A DNA stretch of 34,191 nucleotides. Source: Flavobacteriaceae bacterium. GTDB taxonomy: Bacteria; Bacteroidota; Bacteroidia; Flavobacteriales; Flavobacteriaceae. The position numbers and the translations under genes were made by a program. Positions 26,349 through 34,191 of this stretch are shown one piece after another. The notes under the pieces are model-generated. The model was not told the origin of the DNA. It saw only the letters and a list, made by a program, of their open reading frames with translations, and searched no databases. The stretch's first letter is position 1, and each line of letters begins with the position of its first letter. The stretch spans positions 1 to 34,191 of the forward strand of contig PBWA01000046.1 in NCBI GenBank assembly GCA_002728855.1, read 5' to 3'.

Positions 26349-28949
26349 ATGGATTTTAGCAATTTTACATTAAAGTCGCAAGAGGTAATTGAATCTTCCC
26401 ATAATCTATGCCAGGCTATGAAGCATAGAAATATTGAAAACATACATATTTTAAGTTCACTAATAAAAATTGACGATAGTTTTTTCCCTTTTATTATGAA
26501 GAAACTTCAACAAAAAACTGAAGGATTAAAAAAATCAGTCGATAAAATTTTATCTCAAATTCCAAAATCAGTAACTAAAGAATCTTCTCTTTCTCAAAAA
26601 GCAAGTCAAACCCTTATCAACGCAATAAATATTGCTAAAGTTGAAAATGATGAATTTGTTGCAACACACCATCTTCTTCTGGCCCTCTTTAACTCCAGAG
26701 GAAAGACTGATAAGCTCTTAAAATCTCTAGGTATAAATGAAAAAAATTTAAAAAACACACTAAAGGAAATAAACAATGGGGAAAAAATCACATCTAATTC
26801 AGTCGAACAAAAATTTAATGCATTACAAAAATACTCGAGAAATTTGAACAAATTAGCTTCCGAGGGTAAATTGGACCCAGTCATAGGAAGAGATGATGAA
26901 ATAAGAAGACTTTTGCAAATACTCTCCCGAAGAACAAAAAATAATCCTATTCTTGTTGGTGAACCTGGGACAGGAAAAACGGCCATAGCAGAGGGGTTAG
27001 CCAATAGAATTATCATTGGAGATGTTCCAGAAAACTTAAAAGATAAACAAATCTTTTCATTAGATATGGGTGCATTAATTGCAGGTGCGAAATTTAAAGG
27101 AGAGTTTGAAGAAAGATTAAAAAGCGTGATAAAAGAAGTCTCCTCAAGTAACGGGAATATTGTTTTATTTATTGATGAAATACATACATTAGTGGGAACA
27201 GGAGGTGGCCAAGGAGCAATTGATGCTGCAAATATTCTAAAACCAGCACTTGCTAGAGGTGAGTTAAGAGCAATCGGAGCAACCACACTTAATGAATATC
27301 AAAAGTATTTTGAGAAAGACAAAGCTTTAGAAAGAAGATTTCAAAAAGTATTTGTAGAAGAACCTGATATTGATAGTGCAATATCAATCCTAAGAGGAAT
27401 CAAAGAGAGGTATGAATCACATCACAAAGTTCAAATTAAAGATGAAGCTATTATTGCTTCTGTAATGCTATCTGATCGATACATTGGCAATAGATTTCTT
27501 CCGGATAAGGCAATTGATTTAATTGATGAAGCAGCATCAAAATTAAGAATTGAAATGAATTCCAAGCCTGAAGAATTAGATGATTTAGATAGAAGAATAA
27601 GGCAAATAGAAATTGAGATTGTTGCAATAAAAAGGGAAAAGGACAAGCTTAAATTAGAGAATTTAAATCATGAGCTTTCTAATTTAAAGGAGAGTAGAAA
27701 TGAAATCTATACTAGATGGAGCCAAGAGAAAGAATTATTAGATAATATTCAGCAACAAAAGCTTGAAATAGAAAACTACAAGCAAAGGTCTGAGCGTGCA
27801 GAGAGAGATGGAGATTATGGGTTAGTAGCTGAGATAAGATATGGAAAGATCAAAGATGCTCAGGAAAAAATCAAGAAATTAAATGCTCAATTATCTAAAT
27901 TTCAAAATTCTAACTCTTTAATTAGAGAAGTAGTTACGTATGACGATATAGCTGAAGTGATATCTAAGTGGACAGGCATACCTGTTAATAAAATGTTACG
28001 TTCAGACAAAGAAAAATTATTGAATTTAGAAGATGAAATTCATAAAAGAATAATAGGTCAAGAAAATCCTGTAAATCTAATAAGTGATGCCATCAGAAGA
28101 AGTAGGACAGGCCTACAAGATCCCAATAAGCCCATTGGTAGTTTTTTATTTTTAGGCACTACAGGAGTTGGTAAAACAGAGGTTGCTAAAGCCCTAGCTG
28201 AGGTTTTGTTTGATAATGAAAATAATTTAACTAGAATTGATATGAGTGAATATCAGGAATCTCACGCAATTAGCAGACTAATTGGATCTCCTCCTGGATA
28301 TGTTGGCTATGAAGAAGGTGGGCAGCTAACAGAGGCTGTAAGAAATAAACCTTACTCGGTAATATTATTAGATGAAATTGAAAAAGCCCATCCAGATGCA
28401 TTTAATATCTTACTTCAAGTTCTCGATGAAGGTAGATTGACAGATAATAAGGGAAGATTAGCTGACTTTAAAAACTCAGTAATTATTATGACAAGTAATC
28501 TTGGAAGTGATAAAATTTTAGATGCTTTTACAGCAAATTCTAGTTTTGAAATTGCAGAAAAAAAATCTAAAGAAGCTGTTTTGCAAGAATTAAAATTAAA
28601 AGTCAGGCCAGAATTTTTAAACAGAATTGATGACATAGTTCTTTTTTCACCTCTAACAAAAAATGAAATCAAAGAAATTGTTAAGCTTCAATTTTCAAAG
28701 ATTCAAAATCAGTTAAATGATAAAAATATTAAACTAAGTATTGTAGACGAGGCTATCGATGAACTTACAAAGAAGAGTTTAGACCCTCAATATGGAGGTA
28801 GGCCTGTAAAACGAGTACTTCAAAAAGAGATATTAAATCCCCTCAGCAAAAAGCTTCTCAATGATGAAATTAATGATTACCATGATATTATTATAGACTT
28901 TTTTGGAAATAAGATATTATTTAGAAAGACAAAAGGAGTTAAAAATTAA
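26349..28949 (+). CDS. clpB: ATP-dependent disaggregase ClpB
   Basis: 866 residues, the full ClpB/Hsp104 architecture: N-domain (about 1-145), NBD1 with Walker A GEPGTGKT (about 205-212) and Walker B VLFIDEIHTL, and a coiled-coil M-domain (about 400-520, with YGLVAEIRYGKI). NBD2 follows with GTTGVGKT (about 603-610), VILLDEIEKAHPD and a C-terminal GGRPVKRVLQ. The M-domain separates ClpB from ClpA and ClpC. It works with DnaK to rescue aggregated proteins. smpB follows after 22 bases, so two quality-control functions may share a transcript. Confidence 0.96.
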   Translation: MDFSNFTLKSQEVIESSHNLCQAMKHRNIENIHILSSLIKIDDSFFPFIMKKLQQKTEGLKKSVDKILSQIPKSVTKESSLSQKASQTLINAINIAKVENDEFVATHHLLLALFNSRGKTDKLLKSLGINEKNLKNTLKEINNGEKITSNSVEQKFNALQKYSRNLNKLASEGKLDPVIGRDDEIRRLLQILSRRTKNNPILVGEPGTGKTAIAEGLANRIIIGDVPENLKDKQIFSLDMGALIAGAKFKGEFEERLKSVIKEVSSSNGNIVLFIDEIHTLVGTGGGQGAIDAANILKPALARGELRAIGATTLNEYQKYFEKDKALERRFQKVFVEEPDIDSAISILRGIKERYESHHKVQIKDEAIIASVMLSDRYIGNRFLPDKAIDLIDEAASKLRIEMNSKPEELDDLDRRIRQIEIEIVAIKREKDKLKLENLNHELSNLKESRNEIYTRWSQEKELLDNIQQQKLEIENYKQRSERAERDGDYGLVAEIRYGKIKDAQEKIKKLNAQLSKFQNSNSLIREVVTYDDIAEVISKWTGIPVNKMLRSDKEKLLNLEDEIHKRIIGQENPVNLISDAIRRSRTGLQDPNKPIGSFLFLGTTGVGKTEVAKALAEVLFDNENNLTRIDMSEYQESHAISRLIGSPPGYVGYEEGGQLTEAVRNKPYSVILLDEIEKAHPDAFNILLQVLDEGRLTDNKGRLADFKNSVIIMTSNLGSDKILDAFTANSSFEIAEKKSKEAVLQELKLKVRPEFLNRIDDIVLFSPLTKNEIKEIVKLQFSKIQNQLNDKNIKLSIVDEAIDELTKKSLDPQYGGRPVKRVLQKEILNPLSKKLLNDEINDYHDIIIDFFGNKILFRKTKGVKN

Positions 28950-28971
28950 GCTAAATGGTTAAATTTATGGT

Positions 28972-29424
28972 GTGCAGAAAAAAATTAATATTCAAAATAA
29001 AAAAGCTCAATTTGAATATCTACTAATTTCCAATTATAATGCTGGGATAGTACTTTCTGGAACAGAAATTAAGTCCATCCGAGATGGAAAGGCTTCAATC
29101 AAAGAAGCCTTTTGTCAATTCAATGAAAAGAATGAACTTTTTATTGTAGGAATGTATATCGGCGAATATGCTTTTGCTAAAAATTTCACTCATAGCCCAA
29201 GATCAAATCGTAAACTACTTCTTAATAAGGCAGAGTTGAAAAAACTGTCGAAAGAAGTTAAAAATTCAGGCTTAACAATTATACCTGTTAAATTATTTAT
29301 TAATGATAAAGGATTTGCAAAAATTCAAATTGCTCTTGCAAAAGGAAAAAAATTATACGATAAAAGAGAGGCTATAAAAAATAGAGAAATAAAGAGAAAC
29401 CTTAATCAGATTAAAAAAAAATAA
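28972..29424 (+). CDS. smpB: SsrA-binding protein SmpB
   Basis: 150 residues, normal length. It carries tmRNA into stalled ribosomes for trans-translation. The conserved opening KINIQNKKAQFEYLL, GIVLSGTEIKSIRDGKASIKEAFC, the HSPRSNRKLLLNK segment, KLFINDKGFAKIQIALAKGKKLYDKRE and a basic tail are all present. The start is GTG at 28972; no in-frame ATG gives the conserved N-terminus. No tmRNA gene lies in this window. It converges with pcm, leaving 4 bases between the stop codons. Confidence 0.96.
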   Translation: MQKKINIQNKKAQFEYLLISNYNAGIVLSGTEIKSIRDGKASIKEAFCQFNEKNELFIVGMYIGEYAFAKNFTHSPRSNRKLLLNKAELKKLSKEVKNSGLTIIPVKLFINDKGFAKIQIALAKGKKLYDKREAIKNREIKRNLNQIKKK

Positions 29425-29428
29425 ATAT

Positions 29429-30070
29429 TTAAGCTTTATTTTTAAGAAGGGGAACGAATCTAAAATTTCCGAACACTTCTTTTTTTATCCTGTTTTCTCT
29501 AATTTTTGTAAATCGAGTCATTTTTTGATTATTTTTCCCAACTGGTATAACCAACCGGCCTCCTATTGAAAGTTGATCGAGGAAAACTTTTGGGACAGTT
29601 TCTGCAGCTGCAGTAACAATTATAGCATCATAAGGAGCATAGTCTGCTAAACCTATGGTCCCATCTTGGAAAATTGTCTTTTTTGGCTTAAAACCCAAAT
29701 TGTTTAATAATCGAAATGCTTTTTTGTATAAATCTTGTTTACGCTCTAAAGTATATAGTTTTACACCCAAATTTACTAATATAGCTGCCTGATATCCAGA
29801 GCCTGTTCCAATTTCTAAAACCTTTTCACCCCTTTTTACTTCAAGCAACTGAGTTTGAAGTGCGACGGTATATGGTTGCGAAATCGTTTGACCTGATGCA
29901 ATGGGAAAAGCCTTATCTAAGTAGGAGTAACTTTCTAAAGCAGGATCCATAAATAAATGTCTTGGCACTTTATCTATGGCATTTAAAACTTTGTTATCAT
30001 TTATGCCCTTATCTTTTAATAGATTTACTAGCTGTTTTCTTTGACCTTGATGTTTTGAGGAGTCTATCAT
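29429..30070 (-). CDS. pcm: Protein-L-isoaspartate O-methyltransferase
   Basis: 213 residues. It methylates isoaspartyl residues in aged proteins using S-adenosylmethionine. Visible: VPRHLFMDPALESYSYLDKAFPIASGQTISQPY (family motif, about 35-67), motif I VLEIGTGSGYQAAIL (84-98), the strand APYDAIIVTAAAETVP, and LSIGGRLVIPVG near the C-terminus. The ATG at 30070 lies only about 1 base after the predicted transcript start, implying an essentially leaderless mRNA. It is divergent from the Gfo/Idh/MocA gene. Confidence 0.94.
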   Translation of the reverse strand: MIDSSKHQGQRKQLVNLLKDKGINDNKVLNAIDKVPRHLFMDPALESYSYLDKAFPIASGQTISQPYTVALQTQLLEVKRGEKVLEIGTGSGYQAAILVNLGVKLYTLERKQDLYKKAFRLLNNLGFKPKKTIFQDGTIGLADYAPYDAIIVTAAAETVPKVFLDQLSIGGRLVIPVGKNNQKMTRFTKIRENRIKKEVFGNFRFVPLLKNKA

Positions 30071-30074
30071 AAAG

Positions 30075-30082
30075 CAAATCTA
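30075..30082 (-). promoter_or_regulatory. Promoter -7 element for pcm
   Basis: The minus strand reads TAGATTTG, an exact TAnnTTTG match 4 bases from the pcm ATG. By the ffs calibration, transcription would begin at about 30071, one base before the start codon. Confidence 0.55.
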
Positions 30083-30113
30083 TGCGATTTAGATAAATTA
30101 ATTGAAAAGATAG

Positions 30114-30121
30114 TATTTTTG
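30114..30121 (+). promoter_or_regulatory. Promoter -7 element for the oxidoreductase operon
   Basis: TATTTTTG, an exact TAnnTTTG match. The start is expected near 30125, about 13 bases before the ATG at 30138. It probably drives the tight run 30138-33162. Confidence 0.55.
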
Positions 30122-30137
30122 ATTAAAATATAAATTA

Positions 30138-31097
30138 ATGATAAAAATTGGAGTAATAGGAGCCGGACATCTTGGAAAAATTCACCTAAAAATTTTAGAA
30201 AAGTCAAATAGATTCAATCTTATTGGATATCATGATAACGATAAAAGTAAAGTAGAAGAAATTAGAAAATCAAATGACTATATTCATTTTGAAACTGCTG
30301 AAGAACTTATAGAGAGAGTTGATGTCGTAGATATTGTCACACCAACAATTTCACATTATGAAATTGCACTAATGTCAATAAATAAAGGAAAACATATTTT
30401 TGTTGAAAAACCTATTGCATTTAATTTGGAACAGGCGAAAAAAATTACTTCCCTTGCTAAAAAAAATAAATTATTGGGTCAAGTAGGGCATGTAGAGAGA
30501 TTTAATCCTGGTTTTAAATCAGTTGTAAATTCAATCAAACATCCAATGTTTATTGAGTCTCATCGCCTTGCAGAGTTCAATAATAGAGGTACGGATGTTT
30601 CTGTTGTTTTAGACTTAATGATTCATGACATTGATATCATTTTAAGTACTGTAAAATCAAATGTCAAATCTGTTTCTGCGTCTGGAATAGCAGTTATCAG
30701 CAAAAGCCCTGACATTGCTAATGCTAGAATTAAATTTGAAAATGGATGTGTTGCTAATTTAACATCAAGCAGAATTTCACTCAAAAAAATGAGGAAGACT
30801 AGGTTTTTTCAAAGGGATGCATACATCTCAGTAGATTTTTTAGAAAAAAAAGCAGAAATTCTAAAAATTATAGATGCTCCAAAAAAAATCGGAGAGTTTG
30901 ATATGATTCTTAAAAATGCTGAGGGTGAAAAAAAGCAAATTTACTTTGAAAATCCCTCCATAAATAACTACAACGCAATAGATGAGGAATTGAATCATTT
31001 TGCAGATTGTATAAAAAAAAACATATCTCCTATTGTTTCGCTTAATGATGGAACAAAAGCTTTAAAATTAGCAAACCAAATAATTGATTCTTTCTAA
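30138..31097 (+). CDS. Gfo/Idh/MocA-family oxidoreductase
   Basis: 319 residues. The N-terminal Rossmann domain has IGVIGAGHLGKIHL (4-17) for NAD(P). The family EKP motif is E90-K91-P92, with the Lys as a catalytic residue. The C-terminal beta-sheet domain holds DLMIHDIDI with H163, the usual catalytic His region. The substrate, probably a sugar or related polyol, cannot be deduced. It leads a compact operon; the next gene starts 2 bases after its stop codon. Confidence 0.85.
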   Translation: MIKIGVIGAGHLGKIHLKILEKSNRFNLIGYHDNDKSKVEEIRKSNDYIHFETAEELIERVDVVDIVTPTISHYEIALMSINKGKHIFVEKPIAFNLEQAKKITSLAKKNKLLGQVGHVERFNPGFKSVVNSIKHPMFIESHRLAEFNNRGTDVSVVLDLMIHDIDIILSTVKSNVKSVSASGIAVISKSPDIANARIKFENGCVANLTSSRISLKKMRKTRFFQRDAYISVDFLEKKAEILKIIDAPKKIGEFDMILKNAEGEKKQIYFENPSINNYNAIDEELNHFADCIKKNISPIVSLNDGTKALKLANQIIDSF

Positions 31098-31099
31098 TA

Positions 31100-31963
31100 A
31101 TGAATAATATCCTAGTAATTGGAAGCGGAGTAATGGGAAATGGTATTGCAGAATTATTATCAATTAATGGAATAAAAACAACTATTACTGACACTAGTGT
31201 TAAAAGTTTAAACCAATCAAAAGAAAAAATTTTATTTAGCCTTAATTCATTAGTAAACAAATCTAAAATTACTAATAGGCAAAAAAATATTGCACTTGAA
31301 AATATTGATTTTAAGGAAAAAATTGATCAAAAGATGAATAATTTAGATCTTGTGATAGAAGCTGCTACTGAAGATTTTAACATAAAAAAAGAAATTTTTA
31401 GTACAGTTGAAAAAAAAATTTCACCTGATTGTATTTTAGCAAGTAATACTTCTTCAATTTCAATAAGTAAAATGGCCTCTCAATTAAAATTTCCTGAAAG
31501 ATTTATTGGGATGCATTTTTTCAATCCTGCTACAATTATGAAATTGGTAGAAATAGTTAAAGGTCAAAAAACAAGTACAGAAACATGTAATAAAATTCTT
31601 GAATTCACAAAAAGAATTGGAAAAATTGGGGTTATTTCAAAGGATTATCCTGGATTCATTTCAAATAGAATTTTAATGCCAATGATAAATGAAGCAATTG
31701 AAGCTTTAAGACAAAATGTAGCTGGAGTTGAAGAAATAGATTCTGTGATGAAGTTAGGAATGGCCCACCCAATGGGTCCCTTAAAGCTTGCAGATTTAAT
31801 TGGATTAGATGTATGCAAGTCTATCTTAGAGGTTTTAAGGGATGGGTTTAATGATGCCAAATATAATCCTAGTAAACTATTAGTAAAAATGGTGAATGAG
31901 GGTAAGCTCGGAAGAAAAACTAAACAAGGCTTCTATAATTATAACATTGATAAAAATAATTAA
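31100..31963 (+). CDS. 3-hydroxybutyryl-CoA dehydrogenase
   Basis: 287 residues. The NAD-binding loop is IGSGVMGNGIA (7-17), SNTSSISI lies near 115-122, and the catalytic pair is H139 (GMHFFNPA) and E151 (KLVEIV). The C-terminal domain has GFISNRILMPMINEA and AHPMGPLKLADLIGLD. It oxidises or reduces short-chain 3-hydroxyacyl-CoA. It is a single-domain type, not the fused FadB multienzyme. It lies between an oxidoreductase and a PLP protein in the operon, with no thiolase or hydratase nearby. Confidence 0.92.
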   Translation: MNNILVIGSGVMGNGIAELLSINGIKTTITDTSVKSLNQSKEKILFSLNSLVNKSKITNRQKNIALENIDFKEKIDQKMNNLDLVIEAATEDFNIKKEIFSTVEKKISPDCILASNTSSISISKMASQLKFPERFIGMHFFNPATIMKLVEIVKGQKTSTETCNKILEFTKRIGKIGVISKDYPGFISNRILMPMINEAIEALRQNVAGVEEIDSVMKLGMAHPMGPLKLADLIGLDVCKSILEVLRDGFNDAKYNPSKLLVKMVNEGKLGRKTKQGFYNYNIDKNN

Positions 31964-31975
31964 CAAAGTATTCTA

Positions 31976-32623
31976 ATGAATATACAAGACCGAATCAAAG
32001 AAATTCTAATTACAATTCCAAAAAATGTTGATTTGGTAGCAGTTTCTAAAACAAAATCAAGTGAAGAAATTATATATGCATACAATGAAGGCTTAAGAGT
32101 TTTTGGAGAAAATAAGGTTCAAGAAATGACAGAAAAACAGAAAATTTTACCACCTGATATTGAATGGCATATGGTAGGTCATTTACAAAGAAATAAAGTT
32201 AAATATATCGCTAGTTATGTTTCTTTAATTCATAGTGTAGATAGCATGAAATTGATAGTTGAAATAAATAAGCAAGCGTTAAAATTTAATAGAATAATTC
32301 CATGCTTGCTTCAAATTAAAATTGCTGAAGAGGAAACAAAATATGGTTTATCAGAAACTGAGGCACATTACCTTATAGAGAATTCAATAAAATTTAACAA
32401 TATCAAAATCATTGGTTTAATGGGAATGGCAAGTTTCACAGAAGATGAGCTAAAAATCAATAATGAATTCAAAAAATTAAAATTTTTTTTTGATAAACTA
32501 AAGTTAAAGTTTCATCATTTAAAAATTTTATCAATGGGAATGAGTTCTGATTATAAGCTTGCAATGAAAAATGGAAGTAACATGATTAGGATAGGAAGTC
32601 AAATATTTGGTCCAAGAAATTAA
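31976..32623 (+). CDS. YggS-family pyridoxal phosphate homeostasis protein
   Basis: 215 residues, the usual length for YggS/PROSC. It binds PLP through K25 (LVAVSKTK) and helps control free PLP and amino-acid balance. The other family motifs are FGENKVQE, EWHMVGHLQRNKVK, IHSVDS, LLQIKIAEEETKYGL, LMGMASF, LSMGMSSDYKLA and MIRIGSQIFG. It lies in the operon with 12- and 2-base gaps to its neighbours. Confidence 0.94.
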   Translation: MNIQDRIKEILITIPKNVDLVAVSKTKSSEEIIYAYNEGLRVFGENKVQEMTEKQKILPPDIEWHMVGHLQRNKVKYIASYVSLIHSVDSMKLIVEINKQALKFNRIIPCLLQIKIAEEETKYGLSETEAHYLIENSIKFNNIKIIGLMGMASFTEDELKINNEFKKLKFFFDKLKLKFHHLKILSMGMSSDYKLAMKNGSNMIRIGSQIFGPRN

Positions 32624-32625
32624 GT

Positions 32626-33162
32626 ATGTACGCAATAATTGATCTTGAAACTACCGGAGGAAAATATAAAGAAGAAGATGTTACTGAAATTGCAATTTAT
32701 AGGTATGATGGCAAAAAAGTAATTGATTCTTTTGTTAGTCTTGTTAAACCTGAAAAAAAAATACATCCCTTCGTTCAAAAGCTCACAGGAATAAGTGATG
32801 AAATAGTTAAAAATGCTCCTTATTTTTATCAAATAGCAAAAAATATTTTAGAAATAACTAATGATACAATTTTAGTGGCTCACAATGCTGAATTTGACTA
32901 CCGAATGATCAAACAAGAATTTAAAAGATTAGGTTATGATTATAATAAAATTACAATTTGCACAATTGAATATTCAAAAACTATTTTTCCAGAAATAAAA
33001 TCTTATAAATTAGACAATTTAGCAATGAATTTAAATATAGAAATATTTAATCGTCATAGAGCTGATGGTGATGCCTCGGCTACTTTAGAAATATTCAAAT
33101 TATTATTAAAAAAGGATATAGATAAAAAAATTCTCAATCAAGTCATAAAGTCAAAAAGCTAA
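32626..33162 (+). CDS. DnaQ-like DEDDh 3'-5' exonuclease
   Basis: 178 residues with the full DEDDh set: D6/E8 in IIDLETTGG, D91 in HNAEFDYRM, and H144/D149 in HRADGDASAT. This is the DNA polymerase III epsilon fold. Bacteroidota often carry longer versions fused to a GIY-YIG (UvrC-like) domain, and this one lacks it. It could be the proofreading subunit or a separate repair exonuclease; the sequence alone does not decide. It starts 2 bases after the YggS stop codon and ends before a new promoter. Confidence 0.88.
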   Translation: MYAIIDLETTGGKYKEEDVTEIAIYRYDGKKVIDSFVSLVKPEKKIHPFVQKLTGISDEIVKNAPYFYQIAKNILEITNDTILVAHNAEFDYRMIKQEFKRLGYDYNKITICTIEYSKTIFPEIKSYKLDNLAMNLNIEIFNRHRADGDASATLEIFKLLLKKDIDKKILNQVIKSKS

Positions 33163-33168
33163 AATCAA

Positions 33169-33176
33169 TACATTTG
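33169..33176 (+). promoter_or_regulatory. Promoter -7 element for channel gene
   Basis: TACATTTG, an exact TAnnTTTG match. The start is expected near 33180, giving a leader of about 32 bases that is mostly occupied by the perfect palindrome at 33178-33200. Confidence 0.6.
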
Positions 33177-33177
33177 T

Positions 33178-33200
33178 AAAAGAATAATTGTTATTCTTTT
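33178..33200. repeat. Perfect 10-bp inverted repeat at channel transcript start
   Basis: The arms are AAAAGAATAA (33178-33187) and its exact complement TTATTCTTTT (33191-33200), with the 3-base centre TTG. It sits directly after the -7 element, covering the predicted transcript start. It could be a repressor operator or a 5'-terminal mRNA hairpin. It might also serve as a weak terminator for the upstream exonuclease gene, since the right arm ends in TTTT. Confidence 0.6.
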
Positions 33201-33211
33201 AATTTACCGAG

Positions 33212-34033
33212 TTGGAAAAATCAAAACTTCGACATAGACTACATGAGATAATTTATGAGGCTGATACTCCCATAGGAAAGCTTTTTGATCTTATTATAAT
33301 TGCTTTAATTCTGCTTAGTGTTGTTTTTGTTGCTCTTGATAGTGTTCAGCCAATATATAAGAAGTATCACAAAGAACTGAATATGGCTGAGTGGTTAATA
33401 ACTGTTATATTCACTATTGAATATATTGCAAGAATTCTTGCTGTGAAAAAACCCATAAAATATATTTTTAGCTTTTATGGGATAGTTGATTTTTTAGCTA
33501 TTATACCTCAATATATTTCTTTATTTCTTACAGGAAGTGAGGTTCTTGCCTCTATAAGAGCACTAAGATTATTAAGAGTATTTCGAATTCTAAAACTTAC
33601 TCGTTATGTTTCCGAATCAAATAAATTAATAAAAGCTATGAAGGCCAGTAGAGCCAAGATATCTGTTTTTTTATATTTCCTACTAATTATTTGTGTTCTT
33701 TTTGGAACATTAATGTATTTAGTTGAAAGTGACGAAAGTGGATTTACTAGTATTCCTGAAAGTATCTATTGGTGTATCGTTACTTTAACAACTGTAGGAT
33801 ATGGAGATATTGCACCCATCACTCCTATTGGTCAATTCATAGCAGCATTTATTATGGTTCTAGGATACGGAATTATTGCAGTGCCCACTGGTATAGTTTC
33901 TGCCGAATTTGTCATGCAAAAACCAAAAAAAATAGACATCAATACTCAACATTGTCCTCACTGTTCACATGATAATCATAAAGATAACGCAGTATATTGT
34001 CATAAATGTGGAGGCGTTTTAAATGATGTCTAA
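33212..34033 (+). CDS. Voltage-gated potassium-type ion channel with zinc ribbon
   Basis: 273 residues with six transmembrane segments. S4 carries positive residues every third position (R116, R119, R122, R125, K128, R131), the voltage-sensor pattern. The pore loop holds the potassium selectivity filter TVGYGD (194-199), followed by S6. The C-terminus is a cytoplasmic zinc ribbon with C248/C251 and C263/C266. The start is TTG at 33212; no in-frame ATG precedes S1. miaA overlaps its 3' end by 11 bases, suggesting coupled translation. Metal- or redox-dependent gating through the ribbon is inference. Confidence 0.9.
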   Translation: MEKSKLRHRLHEIIYEADTPIGKLFDLIIIALILLSVVFVALDSVQPIYKKYHKELNMAEWLITVIFTIEYIARILAVKKPIKYIFSFYGIVDFLAIIPQYISLFLTGSEVLASIRALRLLRVFRILKLTRYVSESNKLIKAMKASRAKISVFLYFLLIICVLFGTLMYLVESDESGFTSIPESIYWCIVTLTTVGYGDIAPITPIGQFIAAFIMVLGYGIIAVPTGIVSAEFVMQKPKKIDINTQHCPHCSHDNHKDNAVYCHKCGGVLNDV

Positions 34034-34191
34034 AAAAACTTTAATCTACGTTGGAGGTCCAACCGCATCGGGTAAAACTGATCTTGGTATAGAACTAGCT
34101 AAAAATTTTAATACTGAAATTATTTCTTGTGATTCTAGACAGTTTTATAAAGAAATGACAATTGGTACATCAATCCCATCAATGAATGAAA
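34023..34191 (+). CDS. miaA: tRNA dimethylallyltransferase, N-terminal part (partial)
   Basis: Only the first 56 codons lie in the window. The P-loop [13 protein letters not shown] and the segment [17 protein letters not shown] match MiaA, which adds a dimethylallyl group to A37 of tRNAs reading U-starting codons. Two adjacent ATGs (34023, 34026) are possible starts, and both lie inside the end of the channel gene. Confidence 0.92.
   Translation, partial: MMSKKTLIYVGGPTASGKTDLGIELAKNFNTEIISCDSRQFYKEMTIGTSIPSMNE

Noticed and set aside
26606-27286. A 226-codon minus-strand open frame within clpB
   Set aside because: It is antisense to the conserved ClpB NBD1 coding region and has no recognisable protein motifs; a shadow frame.
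29417-29443. AT-only 9-bp stem between smpB and pcm as a terminator
   Set aside because: The arms are only A and T runs and overlap homopolymers; chance pairing is likely in this composition.

Overview
The window is a gene-dense, very AT-rich (about 30% GC by eye) chromosomal segment. It most likely comes from a marine-type, streamlined member of the Flavobacteriia (Bacteroidota). Supporting signs are: ten exact copies of the Bacteroidota -7 promoter element TAnnTTTG in the short intergenic gaps; no visible Shine-Dalgarno sequences; a fused E1 alpha/beta branched-chain 2-oxoacid dehydrogenase; a flavobacterial-style M1-peptidase-like outer-membrane protein; a DUF2007 protein; and an HSDR_N-type nuclease next to holA. 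About 97% of the sequence is coding. Four convergent gene pairs are only 2-4 bases apart, and no stretch longer than 300 bases lacks a gene. I see no insertion sequence, prophage, CRISPR array, rRNA or tRNA.

Layout: 1-94 is the tail of uvrA. 99-2900 is a secreted M1-fold protein with a barrel-like C-terminus whose zinc site is lost. 2975-5389 is fused BCKDH E1. It converges on holA (5393-6391, minus) through a terminator hairpin that lies inside the end of the E1 reading frame. Next come an HSDR_N nuclease, a family 2 glycosyltransferase and an OmpA-type lipoprotein (6420-8771), closed by a strong intrinsic terminator. The minus-strand block 8818-11993 holds a patatin-like lipase followed by a UvrD/PcrA helicase. 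On the plus strand follow recG, pheT, an uncharacterised membrane protein and a DUF2007 protein (12086-17558), then a minus-strand ABC-F ATPase (17584-19206). A thioredoxin-fold lipoprotein without cysteines (19315-20682) converges on a minus-strand unit made of the SRP RNA gene ffs, an SDR oxidoreductase and a TalC-type transaldolase (20686-22268).

The right part holds a glutaminyl cyclase (22346-23371), glyA (minus), the bifunctional NAD(P)HX repair enzyme, clpB and smpB. It continues with pcm (minus) and a compact plus-strand run: a Gfo/Idh/MocA oxidoreductase, 3-hydroxybutyryl-CoA dehydrogenase, a YggS-type PLP protein, a DnaQ-like exonuclease, a voltage-gated potassium-type channel with a zinc ribbon, and the start of miaA.

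Almost everything is core metabolism, translation, replication/repair or protein quality control, and I do not see a clear new multi-gene system. The most interesting signals are local. They are a pseudo-M1 protease, an ABC-F ATPase with one intact and one degenerate ATP site, promoters that imply nearly leaderless mRNAs, a perfect 10-bp palindrome at the predicted start of the channel transcript, an SRP RNA gene that appears to head a protein-coding unit, and a small nuclease whose annotated start may overlap that of holA.
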